From: Sphingobacterium thalpophilum
GTDB taxonomy: Bacteria > Bacteroidota > Bacteroidia > Chitinophagales > Chitinophagaceae
Length of the DNA: 42,079 bases
Direction: 5' to 3'
Assembly (NCBI GenBank): GCA_943325035.2
Contig: CALPNW020000005.1
Location: 1-42,079 of the forward strand
Made by a program: the position numbers and the translations under genes. The notes below the pieces were generated by a model that searched no databases, was not told the origin of the DNA, and worked only from the letters and a program-made list of their open reading frames with translations. The stretch's first letter is position 1. Each line of letters opens with the position of its first letter. Shown piece after piece: positions 24,384 through 33,489 of the stretch.

Positions 24384-25892
24384 TTAATTAAAGTAGCTGC
24401 CGATGACCGGCATTTTCTGTAATTCTTTTTTCTCGGCCCAAGCAACCAAAGCAGAGAACAAACCAATAAACAAAAACCCAAGCACTATCCCTACCCATAA
24501 AGCCGGGAACAGGAATAAAATACTTTTATGAATTGCATATAGTAAACAAACCGTGATGAGGTAGGCCATCAGTTTTTTGGTGGCATAGGGTACCGGATAA
24601 TATCGCTGACCCATCAGGTAGCTGATGATCATCATAAAAAAGTAGCAGGTAAATGTGGCAATAGCGGCGCCCAGGTAATGCAGTTTAGGGATCAATACAA
24701 TATTCAATCCAATAGTGATCAGTGCACCCACAACAGTAATATAAGCACCCATTCTGTTTTTGTCGGTGAGTTTATACCAGATACTCAGGTTATAATAAAT
24801 GCCCAGAAACACATTTCCCAATGCCAGTAACGGAACTATATAAAGCCCTTCTGTCCATAGTGGTTTGTGAATGGCGTTGAAGAACCAGCCAAATATTTCA
24901 ATAAATAAACTGATGAATAAAAACATATAGCAACAGGCAATCACAAAAAATTTCATTACCCGGGCATACACTTTTTGCGCATTTTCTTCGCTACTCTGTT
25001 TAAAGAAGAACGGTTCTGCCGCCATCCGGAATGCTTGTATTAAAATGGTGATCAGTACCGCCAGCCGGTAGATATTGCCAAAAATTCCTAACTCATGTTT
25101 GGCTTCTTCTACAGGAAGATCTACCACATGCTGGTAGATCAATCTGCTGAGCATATCGTTTACCATACCCCCCATGCCTACAATAATCAGCGGATAACTA
25201 TACTGCATTACTTTGTTCCAGAGTGCTGTATTAAAACTAAAGGAGATCTGTTTAAACTCTTTCCATAATAAAATAAAAGTGAGCATGCTTCCGGCCAGAT
25301 TACCCAATAAATAATATCCTATTCCAATACCGTTAGTGGTTAAAAAGGCAACACTACTATCCGGATGCTTGAGTACATACCCGGGCAGGATACCTAAAAA
25401 AAGCAAGACACTTAAAAAATTAACCAGTACGCTGGAAAGCCGCACCACTGCATATTTCCGGGGTCTGTTCTCCAGTCTTAACCTGGCAAAAGCCAATGTG
25501 CTGATGGTATCGAAGAACAGGATGGCAATCATCCAGGTAATGTATTCGGGGTGTGTCTGGAGATTGGCCCAGCCAACAAGCTGTTCCCTGAAAAGCAAAA
25601 TGGTTCCGGTAAATAAAATGGTAGATCCTATGAGTGATAAGGAAAGTGTACTGTATAATTTGCCGGCATCCTCTTCTTTGCTGAAACGGAAATAAGCAGT
25701 TTCCAGGCCATATGTAAATAAAACGTTTAAAAAAGGGATCATGGCATAGATCTGTGTGAGATCTGCTGTTACAGAGGGCTGCGCAAAAAACAATGGCAGC
25801 GATAAATTCATGAGATAGCCCAGAAATCTGCTGGCGATGGTAGGAATACCATACCACATGGTTTGGGAGGCTAATTTTTTTATATCACTCAA
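24384..25892 (-). CDS. Polysaccharide/lipid flippase of the MOP family
   Basis: 502 residues with about 14 predicted hydrophobic helices. The first helical region reads M-W-Y-G-I-P-T-I-A-S-R-F-L-G-Y-L-M-N, the usual N-terminal motif of oligosaccharide flippases and MurJ-like proteins. Many further segments (F-V-I-A-C-C-Y-M-F-L-F-I-S-L-F-I, Y-L-I-T-V-C-L-L-Y-A-I-H) support a polytopic membrane protein. It probably moves lipid-linked saccharides across the inner membrane, but the substrate is not evident and no glycosyltransferases are nearby. It is 52 bp after the arfB gene and 18 bp before the fRMsr gene, so the three may form an operon. Confidence 0.88.
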   Translation of the reverse strand: MSDIKKLASQTMWYGIPTIASRFLGYLMNLSLPLFFAQPSVTADLTQIYAMIPFLNVLFTYGLETAYFRFSKEEDAGKLYSTLSLSLIGSTILFTGTILLFREQLVGWANLQTHPEYITWMIAILFFDTISTLAFARLRLENRPRKYAVVRLSSVLVNFLSVLLFLGILPGYVLKHPDSSVAFLTTNGIGIGYYLLGNLAGSMLTFILLWKEFKQISFSFNTALWNKVMQYSYPLIIVGMGGMVNDMLSRLIYQHVVDLPVEEAKHELGIFGNIYRLAVLITILIQAFRMAAEPFFFKQSSEENAQKVYARVMKFFVIACCYMFLFISLFIEIFGWFFNAIHKPLWTEGLYIVPLLALGNVFLGIYYNLSIWYKLTDKNRMGAYITVVGALITIGLNIVLIPKLHYLGAAIATFTCYFFMMIISYLMGQRYYPVPYATKKLMAYLITVCLLYAIHKSILFLFPALWVGIVLGFLFIGLFSALVAWAEKKELQKMPVIGSYFN

Positions 25893-25944
25893 GTAAACAG
25901 GTTTTAATGGGCCAGGCTCAATTGCTGTAAAAATAATGGTTCTG

Positions 25945-26352
25945 CTACAGGTTGTGCCTGTCTATTTTCTTTCTGAAGATCTTATTGATTGATTGTTTCT
26001 TTTTAGCGTCTATCCGCTTTTCCTTAGAAGCCCTGGTTGGTTTTGTTGCTTTTCGGGGTCTTTGTTTTTCCAGCGCTTTGGCAACCAATTGGTTCATTTT
26101 GCGGATCACATCCTGTTTATTACCCAGCTGACTCCGTTCTAACTGTGATTTTACCAGCAGAAACCCTTCGGCGGTTATTCTGTTTTGTAAGCGGAAAGCC
26201 AGTAATGTTTTCTCTTCTTCATTCAACAATGCAGACAGCATAAAGGGCCAGCGACCCTCTACCATGGTCTCCACCTTATTTACGTTCTGGCCGCCTTTAC
26301 CCCCGCTTCTGGCAGTTTGAAACTGTATTTCATTGCTAATATCTATCTTCAT
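25945..26352 (-). CDS. arfB: Alternative ribosome-rescue factor ArfB (release-factor GGQ hydrolase)
   Basis: 135 residues from ATG 26352 (M-K-I-D-I-S-N-E); an upstream start at 26400 would extend into the divergent dtd promoter and is rejected. The catalytic GGQ loop is in S-G-G-K-G-G-Q-N-V-N-K-V-E-T. The basic C-terminal tail (K-A-T-K-P-T-R-A-S-K-E-K-R, then K-K-I-D-R-H) is the part that enters the empty mRNA channel of stalled ribosomes. Its length matches E. coli ArfB (140). It hydrolyses peptidyl-tRNA on non-stop ribosomes. It is divergent from dtd with only 30 bp between the start codons. Confidence 0.93.
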   Translation of the reverse strand: MKIDISNEIQFQTARSGGKGGQNVNKVETMVEGRWPFMLSALLNEEEKTLLAFRLQNRITAEGFLLVKSQLERSQLGNKQDVIRKMNQLVAKALEKQRPRKATKPTRASKEKRIDAKKKQSINKIFRKKIDRHNL

Positions 26353-26382
26353 TACATCAAATTTCGGATAAAAGTAGATTCC

Positions 26383-26835
26383 ATGCGTGTAGTAATTCAA
26401 CGGGTAGCTTCGGCCAGCGTTTCAATCAACGGTGTTGTAAATGGTGCTATTCATAAAGGACTGATGATTCTGGTGGGTATCGAAGAGGCCGACGGCCCGG
26501 ACGATATTCAATGGCTCAGCAATAAAATGGTGAGCCTCCGCATATTTGATGACGCCGATGGGGTTATGAATTGTTCGGTGAAAGACATTAATGGTGATAT
26601 TTTGCTCATCAGCCAGTTCACCCTACATGCCAGTACCAAAAAAGGGAACCGCCCTTCATACATAAAGGCAGCAAAGCCCGATGTGTCTGTTCCCTTGTAT
26701 GAGCAGCTGGTTCATCAGCTTTCAGCAGATCTGGGGAAACCCCTGGCCACCGGCATTTTTGGGGCAGATATGCAGGTTTCACTCGTGAATGATGGGCCGG
26801 TAACTATTGTAATTGATTCTAAAAACCGCGAATAA
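26383..26835 (+). CDS. dtd: D-aminoacyl-tRNA deacylase
   Basis: 150 residues from ATG 26383 (M-R-V-V-I-Q-R-V), the canonical DTD start. The motif S-Q-F-T-L (S-Q-F-T-L-H-A-S-T-K-K-G-N-R-P-S) and the G-x-P (N-D-G-P-V-T) near the C-terminus are the active-site signatures; a cis-Pro in this motif gives chiral selectivity. The enzyme removes D-amino acids and glycine mischarged onto tRNAs. The stop TAA overlaps the ATG of the next gene by one base (TAATG), so the two are translationally coupled. It is a proofreading gene in an operon with the glycyl-tRNA synthetase gene, which fits because DTD also clears Gly-tRNA-Ala. Confidence 0.97.
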   Translation: MRVVIQRVASASVSINGVVNGAIHKGLMILVGIEEADGPDDIQWLSNKMVSLRIFDDADGVMNCSVKDINGDILLISQFTLHASTKKGNRPSYIKAAKPDVSVPLYEQLVHQLSADLGKPLATGIFGADMQVSLVNDGPVTIVIDSKNRE

Positions 26836-27161
26836 TGACTATTTCAGCAGCGCAGCAGCAGGTAGACGAATGGATTAAAACCATTGGGGTCCGCTATTTT
26901 AATGAGCTCACCAATCTGGGCATTTTAATGGAAGAAGTGGGCGAATTAAGCCGGATTATGGTTAGAAAGTACGGCGAACAGTCTTTTAAGGCATCGGATG
27001 AAGGGCATGAAATGGCCGATGAAATGGCCGATGTGCTTTGGGTGCTGATTTGCCTGGCCAACCAGACCGGGGTAGACCTTACTGCTGCACTGGAAAAAAA
27101 TATCGCCAAAAAGACCCTCCGGGACAAGGATCGGCATCAGCAAAACAAGAAGCTGCAATAG
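26835..27161 (+). CDS. MazG-like nucleotide pyrophosphohydrolase
   Basis: 108 residues. It shows the MazG-type metal site: M-E-E-V-G-E-L (E-E-x-x-E) in the first half and D-E-M-A-D-V-L-W-V-L (E-x-x-D) in the second. The single-domain length fits the short MazG-like/DUF family, which hydrolyses non-canonical nucleoside triphosphates. It overlaps dtd by one base and ends 41 bp before glyS. Confidence 0.88.
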   Translation: MTISAAQQQVDEWIKTIGVRYFNELTNLGILMEEVGELSRIMVRKYGEQSFKASDEGHEMADEMADVLWVLICLANQTGVDLTAALEKNIAKKTLRDKDRHQQNKKLQ

Positions 27162-27202
27162 GGTTTCCAAAAGAAAGTTGAATAACCTATTTTTGCCGCT
27201 CT

Positions 27203-28669
27203 ATGAGCAGTATAACAGAAAATACCTTTCAGGCAATTATTTCCCACGCCAAAGAATATGGCTTTGTATTTCCGAGTAGTGAAATCTATGATGGCCTTAG
27301 TGCCGTGTATGATTATGGCCCTAACGGATCGGAGCTGAAGAAGAATATCCGCGATTATTGGTGGAAAAGTATGACGCAGATGCACGATAATATCGTGGGT
27401 ATTGATGCGGCCATTTTTATGCATCCTACCACCTGGAAAGCCAGCGGTCACGTAGATAATTTCAGTGACCCGATGATTGATAACAAAGACAGCAACAAAA
27501 GATACCGTGTAGACCATCTGATTGAGGCCAAAGCAGATCAGCTGCGCGAACAGGGTGAAGCTGCTGCTGCTGATGCACTGGTTGCACAAATGGAAGTATT
27601 ACTGGGCAGTGATGATTATGTTGCGCTGAAGCAATTAATGGCCGATCATAAAATTGTTTGCAGTGTAAGCGGAACGGGAAACTGGACGGAGATCCGCCAG
27701 TTTAATTTAATGTTCTCTACCCAGCTGGGTTCTGTAGCAGAAGATGCAGATACGATTTACCTGCGTCCGGAAACCGCACAGGGCATTTTTGTGAATTTTC
27801 TGAATGTGCAGAAAACGGCCAGAATGAGAATTCCATTTGGCATTGCACAAACCGGAAAGGCATTCCGTAATGAGATTGTAGCCCGTCAGTTCATTTTCCG
27901 TATGCGTGAATTTGAACAGATGGAAATGCAATTCTTTGTTCGCCCCGGCACCCAGATGCAGTGGTATAATTTCTGGAAAGAAGAGCGAATGAAATGGCAT
28001 ATGAGTCTGGGACTGCCTGCCGAAAAATTCCGTTTTCATGACCACGTTAAGCTGGCACATTACGCAGATGCCGCACTGGACATTGAATATGAATTTCCGT
28101 TTGGCTTTAAGGAGCTGGAAGGTATTCACAGCCGTACCGATTTTGATCTGAAAAGCCATCAGGAATTCAGTAAAAAGAAGCAGCAGTATTTTGACAACGA
28201 TATTGATGAAACCACCGGAAAGCCTTACGGCAATTATATTCCGTACGTGGTGGAAACTTCTATAGGATTAGACAGAATGTTTTTGCTGATCATGAGTAAT
28301 TCATACGAAGAGGAAACCATCAACAAAGAAGATGGAACTACAGACAGCAGGGTTGTATTGCACATACCGGCTAAGATTGCTCCCAATAAACTGGCGATAC
28401 TGCCACTGGTGAAGAAAGATGGGCTACCTGAAATAGCCAGGCAGTTGATGGATGAATGCAAATCTTCCTTCAAGTGTTTTTATGAAGAGAAAGATGCAAT
28501 CGGAAAGCGCTATCGCCGCCAGGATGCCATTGGTACACCTTTCTGTGTAACCATAGATCACCAGACAAAGGAAGACAATATGGTCACCATACGTCATAGG
28601 GATTCCATGCAGCAGGAGCGGATTGCTTTAAGTGACGTTAAACAACTGGTGCTGAACGCAGTCAGTTAA
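27203..28669 (+). CDS. glyS: Glycyl-tRNA synthetase, homodimeric class II type
   Basis: 488 residues. Class II motifs are present: motif 1 region in D-Y-G-P-N-G-S-E-L-K-K-N, motif 2 F-R-N-E-I, and motif 3 in V-E-T-S-I-G-L-D-R-M-F-L. It carries the anticodon-binding C-terminal domain (A-P-N-K-L-A-I-L-P-L). It charges tRNA-Gly. A TATTTTTG box (27188-27195) lies 7 bases before the ATG and is a possible -7 element, which would give an almost leaderless mRNA, or it may be chance inside an operon. The preceding two genes are close enough to co-transcribe with it. Confidence 0.97.
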   Translation: MSSITENTFQAIISHAKEYGFVFPSSEIYDGLSAVYDYGPNGSELKKNIRDYWWKSMTQMHDNIVGIDAAIFMHPTTWKASGHVDNFSDPMIDNKDSNKRYRVDHLIEAKADQLREQGEAAAADALVAQMEVLLGSDDYVALKQLMADHKIVCSVSGTGNWTEIRQFNLMFSTQLGSVAEDADTIYLRPETAQGIFVNFLNVQKTARMRIPFGIAQTGKAFRNEIVARQFIFRMREFEQMEMQFFVRPGTQMQWYNFWKEERMKWHMSLGLPAEKFRFHDHVKLAHYADAALDIEYEFPFGFKELEGIHSRTDFDLKSHQEFSKKKQQYFDNDIDETTGKPYGNYIPYVVETSIGLDRMFLLIMSNSYEEETINKEDGTTDSRVVLHIPAKIAPNKLAILPLVKKDGLPEIARQLMDECKSSFKCFYEEKDAIGKRYRRQDAIGTPFCVTIDHQTKEDNMVTIRHRDSMQQERIALSDVKQLVLNAVS

Positions 28670-28706
28670 TGAAGTAATAAATATCAGTTGTTACTGTAAT
28701 AAATAA

Positions 28707-29453
28707 TTACCCGTATAACTCCAGGTGGATGGCTTTTTTATCATAGCCTAACTCCTGGAGTTTTTGTTTAGCATGATCTACCATTGTTTTCCATCCGCAT
28801 AAATAGAAATAGGACGGCGGGAGAGACCCATCTGTTCCTCTTTGTTCATCAATCAGTTTTTCGTAAACCTCATGAACATAGCCGGTATATCTTCCTTCAC
28901 CCACTTCTTTTTCTCTTGAAAAGCAAGGATGAAAGTGAAATCCTTCACATTCTTTTTCCAGATCTTTCAATTCTGTTTCATATAAAACATCCTCCAGTTT
29001 TCTGCAGCCAAAAACAATATGTACCTGCTGGTGAGGAACCTTAAACCGGTTAATAAAATGAACCATTGATCTGAATGGAGCAATTCCCGTACCTGTACAG
29101 ATCAGGTAAAGATCTCTGTCGAGTAGCTCCGGCATGGTGAATTTTCCCTGCGGTCCGCGAAGGATAAGCTCACTGCCCACTATTACATCGTTGAACAAAT
29201 GGGGTGTGCCCAATCCATGCTCATTCAATACTATTACCAGTTCAATGGTATTGGTACCATCGGGCGCAGATGCAATGGAGTAACTTCTCCATCGTTTGTT
29301 TTTTTGCTCATGTATCGGAAGGTCTAATGTTACAAACTGTCCGGGTTGAAAATCAAAACGTTCCAGTTCCGGAATCTGAATCCAGAAACGACGGGTACTG
29401 TGTGTTGCATCTTCAATTTTAGTGACAATAGCTTTATGCCATGGTAAAGTCAT
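28707..29453 (-). CDS. Ferredoxin-NADP reductase-like flavoprotein
   Basis: 248 residues. The FAD motif R-x-Y-S is in R-S-Y-S-I-A-S (near residue 56). The NAD(P)H-binding motif is Y-L-I-C-T-G-T-G-I-A-P-F-R-S, followed by the C-G-W-K region of the C-terminus. The length matches the plant-type ferredoxin reductase fold without an Fe-S or oxygenase domain. It likely transfers electrons between NADPH and ferredoxin or flavodoxin. The partner is unknown. It converges with glyS (37-bp gap) and no operon mate is evident. Confidence 0.9.
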   Translation of the reverse strand: MTLPWHKAIVTKIEDATHSTRRFWIQIPELERFDFQPGQFVTLDLPIHEQKNKRWRSYSIASAPDGTNTIELVIVLNEHGLGTPHLFNDVIVGSELILRGPQGKFTMPELLDRDLYLICTGTGIAPFRSMVHFINRFKVPHQQVHIVFGCRKLEDVLYETELKDLEKECEGFHFHPCFSREKEVGEGRYTGYVHEVYEKLIDEQRGTDGSLPPSYFYLCGWKTMVDHAKQKLQELGYDKKAIHLELYG

Positions 29454-29490
29454 GGGGTTGGTTTTTACGAAAGTAATGAAATATGAACAT

Positions 29491-29516
29491 AAAAAAACCG
29501 GGAAGGTTCCCGGTTT
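29491..29516 (-). terminator. Rho-independent terminator of the subtilase gene
   Basis: Minus strand: AAACCGGGA pairs with TCCCGGTTT around a short loop, followed by a run of T (complement of the A-run at 29491-29497). It lies about 85 bp after the subtilase stop codon. Confidence 0.85.
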
Positions 29517-29520
29517 AGTA

Positions 29521-29601
29521 TGGTTAATTACGCAATCGTTATCGCCGGGTGTTTACCCGTTATCGGCGATTGGTTATCCGGTATTTCCGGATGACAATCC
29601 G
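29521..29601 (-). repeat. 3'-untranslated region with GATAAC repeats and small hairpins
   Basis: On the minus strand the string GATAAC recurs four times in about 75 bp (around 29606-29537), the first within the final codons of the subtilase gene. Two short stem-loops are also visible, TCCGG-AAATA-CCGGA and CGGGT-AAAC-ACCCG. Copies differ outside the core and their spacing is uneven, so it is not a CRISPR array. Confidence 0.4.
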
Positions 29602-32600
29602 TTATCGCTGAATGATTACTTTCTGCAAATAGGTTTTCTTATTGTGCTGAATTTTCAAAATATAGAATTCGCTGCTTGTCTGTGGCAATGTAATGAGTTT
29701 GGAATACCTGCCAATAAAACCGGATTGTGAATTGGAATACACCCTTTGTCCGGCAGTATTCAACATTTCAATGGAAAGATCACTGCGGCTGGTTACTTCA
29801 AAAGAAAGCTGGAATATCCCGTTGTTTGGATTGGGGGATACACTCAGTTTGATCTCCTGCGGTGAAACAGTATTGAGTGCTGTTACTGCATAATTTAAGT
29901 TTTCGGATGTTCTTGCACAACCCAGGCCATCGGTAACAATCACTTTGTAATTGCCGGATCTGGCTGGTTTTATTTTTGGTCCATTTGCTCCGCTTACAGT
30001 TGCAGTATCATTAAATACCCACTGAAATACACCGGAATTGATACTGCTTACCAGTGAATCGCCAACCTGGTTAAGCGAAGCAGTAGCATTGGCCGCAGCC
30101 ACAACAGCAACCCGGTCACTCGCACAGCCTGTTGAAACCCTGGTGTCGTAATAGAAATAGTAGAAAGGATTCTGATTAGATCCTGCTGTTAATGAAACGC
30201 TGTTACCGGTATAGTTCATGATACCCGGAACACCGGTAGGATAGGTGGTAGTGCTTATTCCATTGTTACGGAATAAGGACGCACCATTTAAAAACTGGGC
30301 AATGATCACTTTGTCTCCACTGCTTGGTACCCGCATATTGATATTAAATACTGCACCGGAATCTGCAGGGTCATTTATTGAAACATTGCCGTTTGGATTG
30401 GTGGCGTATACGTCAATTAATTTGGTGGTTATAACTCTATAGCTATATCCGGTAGAAGTACCGGTTAAATTATCTGCCAGTGTTAATCTTATCTGACCCG
30501 GAGTGCCAACATAGAATTTCATGGTTTCTATTGTTAAAGGAACATCCGTATTGATTTTCATAAACGGTCCGGAACTGGGGTCGTTAAAATAACTGCCAGC
30601 GGTTCCAGAGAAAGAAAGTTTGGATACCGCACCTACGCTTGCTCTTGCATCAGTCGCCAGATAATAAGTACGGTCTGCAGTGATGGTATTGCTTTGAATA
30701 TTGGCGCCTAAAGCAAACGGGGCTGCAGCGGTATTGTTGGTATACCAATAATAGTTGACTGTTTTTGGATTTAATGCACTGAGTAATACATTGGTTCCGC
30801 ATACAACACCCTGACCAGCAGGGGTTGCAGGTTTGGCGGCAACAGGTGTTGTGATTACCAGCTGGTTATTGGTGGCATTCTGGTCTGTTAAAAGGCCAAC
30901 AACTGCAGTAATGGTATAGTTTGTTCCTGCTACACTGGCAAACGGCGTTTGAAAAGTATAGTCTACAGCGGTGAGTGCAGGAATTGTGCCAGGGTATGTT
31001 GCAGATAAAGTTGCAACAGTGGTGCTGCCATTTTTAATGGTTACTGTTAAAGGAACATCGGACTGACTTACTGTACCATTGTTTGCCACTGATATGGTTA
31101 CAAACTGTTCACTGTTTGCGCAGGCGCCTGCTTCGGGTGTAATCAGATTGGCAATGGCCATATCATTGGAAGGTGCAACCACTTTAACTCTGTAGTCCTG
31201 TGTTTCCCCACGTGCATAATTATTACATGGACTGATATCTGAAGCAGTTAGGGTTTCCTGAACAATGACCCGCATCAGTGCAATGGACCCAATGACAAGT
31301 TCGCTGGGTACTGTGATAATTCCGGTAAAGCTGGTGACAGCACTGCTTAATACAGCACTTTGTGCTGCCAGTTCTGTAGCCGGATCAAACACCCCGTTGT
31401 TGTTATAATCTATAAATATTTTTACGATTCTGCTTTGAGTGGTTGCATCGCAGGTACTTACCTTAACCGTAAACGGTATGGTTTGTCTGCTTTGTATATC
31501 TGCCACCAGATTGGTATTATTGGTATAAGATTTACATCCCGTTGTATTGCTGAAACGGATATTTGAAAACCCTACACTGTCTATTTTTGCGCCACCGGCA
31601 ACTGTAGATCTGGAATCGCAAATTGCGCTTCCACCTGCTCCGCTCACAACCAGTGAATACGCTTGTGAGCCCCTTGCCAGCGATCCTTTATGGGTAACCG
31701 TAATGGTATAGGATTGTCCGGGTATGGTACTGTCTACATCTATTCTTTCTGAGTTGTCTATGGAGTTATCACCTCTGATCGCCGCGCTAACAGGGCTTAC
31801 ATAGCTAAGGGTCCAGGGTAAAAATGTTTGCCCTGCCCTGGTGATTTTTATATCCAGGTCATTCACCAGTTTTTTGCTACGGTCATTCAGGTTACTGGCC
31901 GCATTAAAATTTACTGTAGCTGTAGGATCGGTCCAGGCAATGGTAGCTTTCAAAGGAACTTTTCCTGTAGCAATAACAGTTGTTGAAAAGCTTCCGCCGT
32001 TATTCAGTACTGCTTCATACAGCAGATCACTGCTGACTGAAGAATTATTGTTGGTAATGGCATTGTTTAATGCAGTTGCTGCGCGTTGTACATTCAATAA
32101 TCCCCAGCCAAACACATAGTCTGGCCCTTCGTTTGTTCCTGCTTCATCAGTTGAATGGATAGCCAATCCTTTTAAAGTGGCAGACCGCATGAAACTGCCC
32201 GGCTTAAGTTTGGTATAGAGTTCCTGTAACAGCAGCAAAGATCCGGTTGCATTGGGCGCAGACATGGAGGTTCCACTAAGGGTTCCATAAGCAGTATTTC
32301 CTGTACTGATCGGCGAAGTAACATTTACACCGTCTGCTACAAAGTCCGGTTTTATTCTTCCGTCATCGGTTGGTCCCCAGGAGCTGAAACTGCTTATCAC
32401 TACATCTGCGGGCTTATTGTAACCCGAAGCAATTCCATTAACAGCACCAATAGTGATATTGTTTTTTGAAACACCATTGCCGGCAATGATGTCGTATGCA
32501 TCATTACTGTAAATACCTGCAGGTCTGGTTCCTCCTGAAATCATTGTTCCGGAAGCATCGGGTCTGAAATAGGGTTGCCCTGTTGCAGGGCCGTTATTGT

Positions 32601-33405
32601 TTCTGTCATTACCGGCAGAAACAACCATCAGATAGTTGGGTGCATTAAAAAGTATGGAGTCTATGAGAGCGGCATTGTTACTGTAATATCCAAACCGGTA
32701 GTCTTCATTTTCGCCTACTCTGCCATAAAATTCCCATCTGGAATTGGTAGAATTGTAATCCCATCCGGCAACCAATCCATAGGAGTGATTAGACAGAAGT
32801 AATCCGGCTCCGGCTGCTGCGGTCATTTCAGAGAAATCACTCCGCTGATCGTATGCCAGTATATTCGGAATGCCATAAGCCATACCCTTGGCAACCGGAT
32901 TGATACCCTGAGCCATCATCGTTCCGGCTACGTGGGTTGCATGGTCGTTATTGCTGCCGGCACCCGGGGTATCTTTCTGCAAAATTCTGCCACCAAATTC
33001 TACGTGGGTGGACAGGGGAAATCCTTCAAATTCCCAGAGGCCTAACTTGTTTTGCATAGCCGGGGTACTCCCGGATAAATTGAATCCACTGGTGCCGCCG
33101 GGCCATAACTGGCTGGCCTTGGTAGTTGCAGCGGCAATGCTATTGCTGGTAGACTTTATGTATACCGGAAATCCGAATGCATCCAGGCCCGATAAACGCG
33201 CTGTTCTGCCATCGGCTAATCTGATGACCAGATTCCAGTTTTTTTCTCTGGCAACGGCCATTGTTCTGGTATAGTTAGACTTCTCCTGCAGTTTGAGGCT
33301 TTGTGAAAAAGCTTCCAGCTCTTTTTCATTGGTAACAGTTTGTGCAGTGGCTACTTTAAATAAAGACAGTACCACTAAAAAAGGAAGGATTACTCTTTTA
33401 ATCAT
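29602..33405 (-). CDS. Secreted subtilisin-like serine protease with type IX secretion sorting domain
   Basis: 1267 residues. Signal peptide 1-21 (L-P-F-L-V-V-L-S-L-F-K, cleavage near T-A-Q). The peptidase S8 domain has H155 in D-H-A-T-H-V-A-G-T, an oxyanion Asn in S-A-G-N-D and S380 in G-T-S-M-S-A-P. The expected Asp position in the L-x-x-W-D motif is Glu125 (G-L-W-E-F-E-G), so activity is uncertain. Downstream: a P-domain-like beta region, a GEVED domain (C-K-S-Y-T... to G-E-T-Q-D-Y), a CARDB-like domain, an Ig-like domain with Y-Y-W-Y-T, and a Por secretion system C-terminal sorting domain (S-P-N-P-N-N-G-I-F-Q-L to Q-K-V-I-I-Q-R). It is exported by type IX secretion. It diverges from the lipoprotein gene by 84 bp. 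Confidence 0.93.
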   Translation of the reverse strand: MIKRVILPFLVVLSLFKVATAQTVTNEKELEAFSQSLKLQEKSNYTRTMAVAREKNWNLVIRLADGRTARLSGLDAFGFPVYIKSTSNSIAAATTKASQLWPGGTSGFNLSGSTPAMQNKLGLWEFEGFPLSTHVEFGGRILQKDTPGAGSNNDHATHVAGTMMAQGINPVAKGMAYGIPNILAYDQRSDFSEMTAAAGAGLLLSNHSYGLVAGWDYNSTNSRWEFYGRVGENEDYRFGYYSNNAALIDSILFNAPNYLMVVSAGNDRNNNGPATGQPYFRPDASGTMISGGTRPAGIYSNDAYDIIAGNGVSKNNITIGAVNGIASGYNKPADVVISSFSSWGPTDDGRIKPDFVADGVNVTSPISTGNTAYGTLSGTSMSAPNATGSLLLLQELYTKLKPGSFMRSATLKGLAIHSTDEAGTNEGPDYVFGWGLLNVQRAATALNNAITNNNSSVSSDLLYEAVLNNGGSFSTTVIATGKVPLKATIAWTDPTATVNFNAASNLNDRSKKLVNDLDIKITRAGQTFLPWTLSYVSPVSAAIRGDNSIDNSERIDVDSTIPGQSYTITVTHKGSLARGSQAYSLVVSGAGGSAICDSRSTVAGGAKIDSVGFSNIRFSNTTGCKSYTNNTNLVADIQSRQTIPFTVKVSTCDATTQSRIVKIFIDYNNNGVFDPATELAAQSAVLSSAVTSFTGIITVPSELVIGSIALMRVIVQETLTASDISPCNNYARGETQDYRVKVVAPSNDMAIANLITPEAGACANSEQFVTISVANNGTVSQSDVPLTVTIKNGSTTVATLSATYPGTIPALTAVDYTFQTPFASVAGTNYTITAVVGLLTDQNATNNQLVITTPVAAKPATPAGQGVVCGTNVLLSALNPKTVNYYWYTNNTAAAPFALGANIQSNTITADRTYYLATDARASVGAVSKLSFSGTAGSYFNDPSSGPFMKINTDVPLTIETMKFYVGTPGQIRLTLADNLTGTSTGYSYRVITTKLIDVYATNPNGNVSINDPADSGAVFNINMRVPSSGDKVIIAQFLNGASLFRNNGISTTTYPTGVPGIMNYTGNSVSLTAGSNQNPFYYFYYDTRVSTGCASDRVAVVAAANATASLNQVGDSLVSSINSGVFQWVFNDTATVSGANGPKIKPARSGNYKVIVTDGLGCARTSENLNYAVTALNTVSPQEIKLSVSPNPNNGIFQLSFEVTSRSDLSIEMLNTAGQRVYSNSQSGFIGRYSKLITLPQTSSEFYILKIQHNKKTYLQKVIIQR

Positions 33406-33489
33406 ATAGGAATATTTTTTTCAGCATCTTTGGCTGAACCATGCATAATTATGCTCTAAATTAGATACTTTCCCACTTTAAAATGTAGT

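Noticed and set aside
25945-26400. Longer arfB start at 26400
   Set aside because: It would run into the start of dtd and adds an unrelated N-terminus; ATG 26352 matches the family start.
29537-29606. Possible CRISPR array in the GATAAC repeats
   Set aside because: Repeats are six bases, spacing is uneven and there are no unique spacers.
33443-33454. 12-bp palindrome GCATAATTATGC as a Fnr-like operator
   Set aside because: It lacks the TGAY-N4-RTCA core and stands alone, so it is only noted in the lipoprotein entry.
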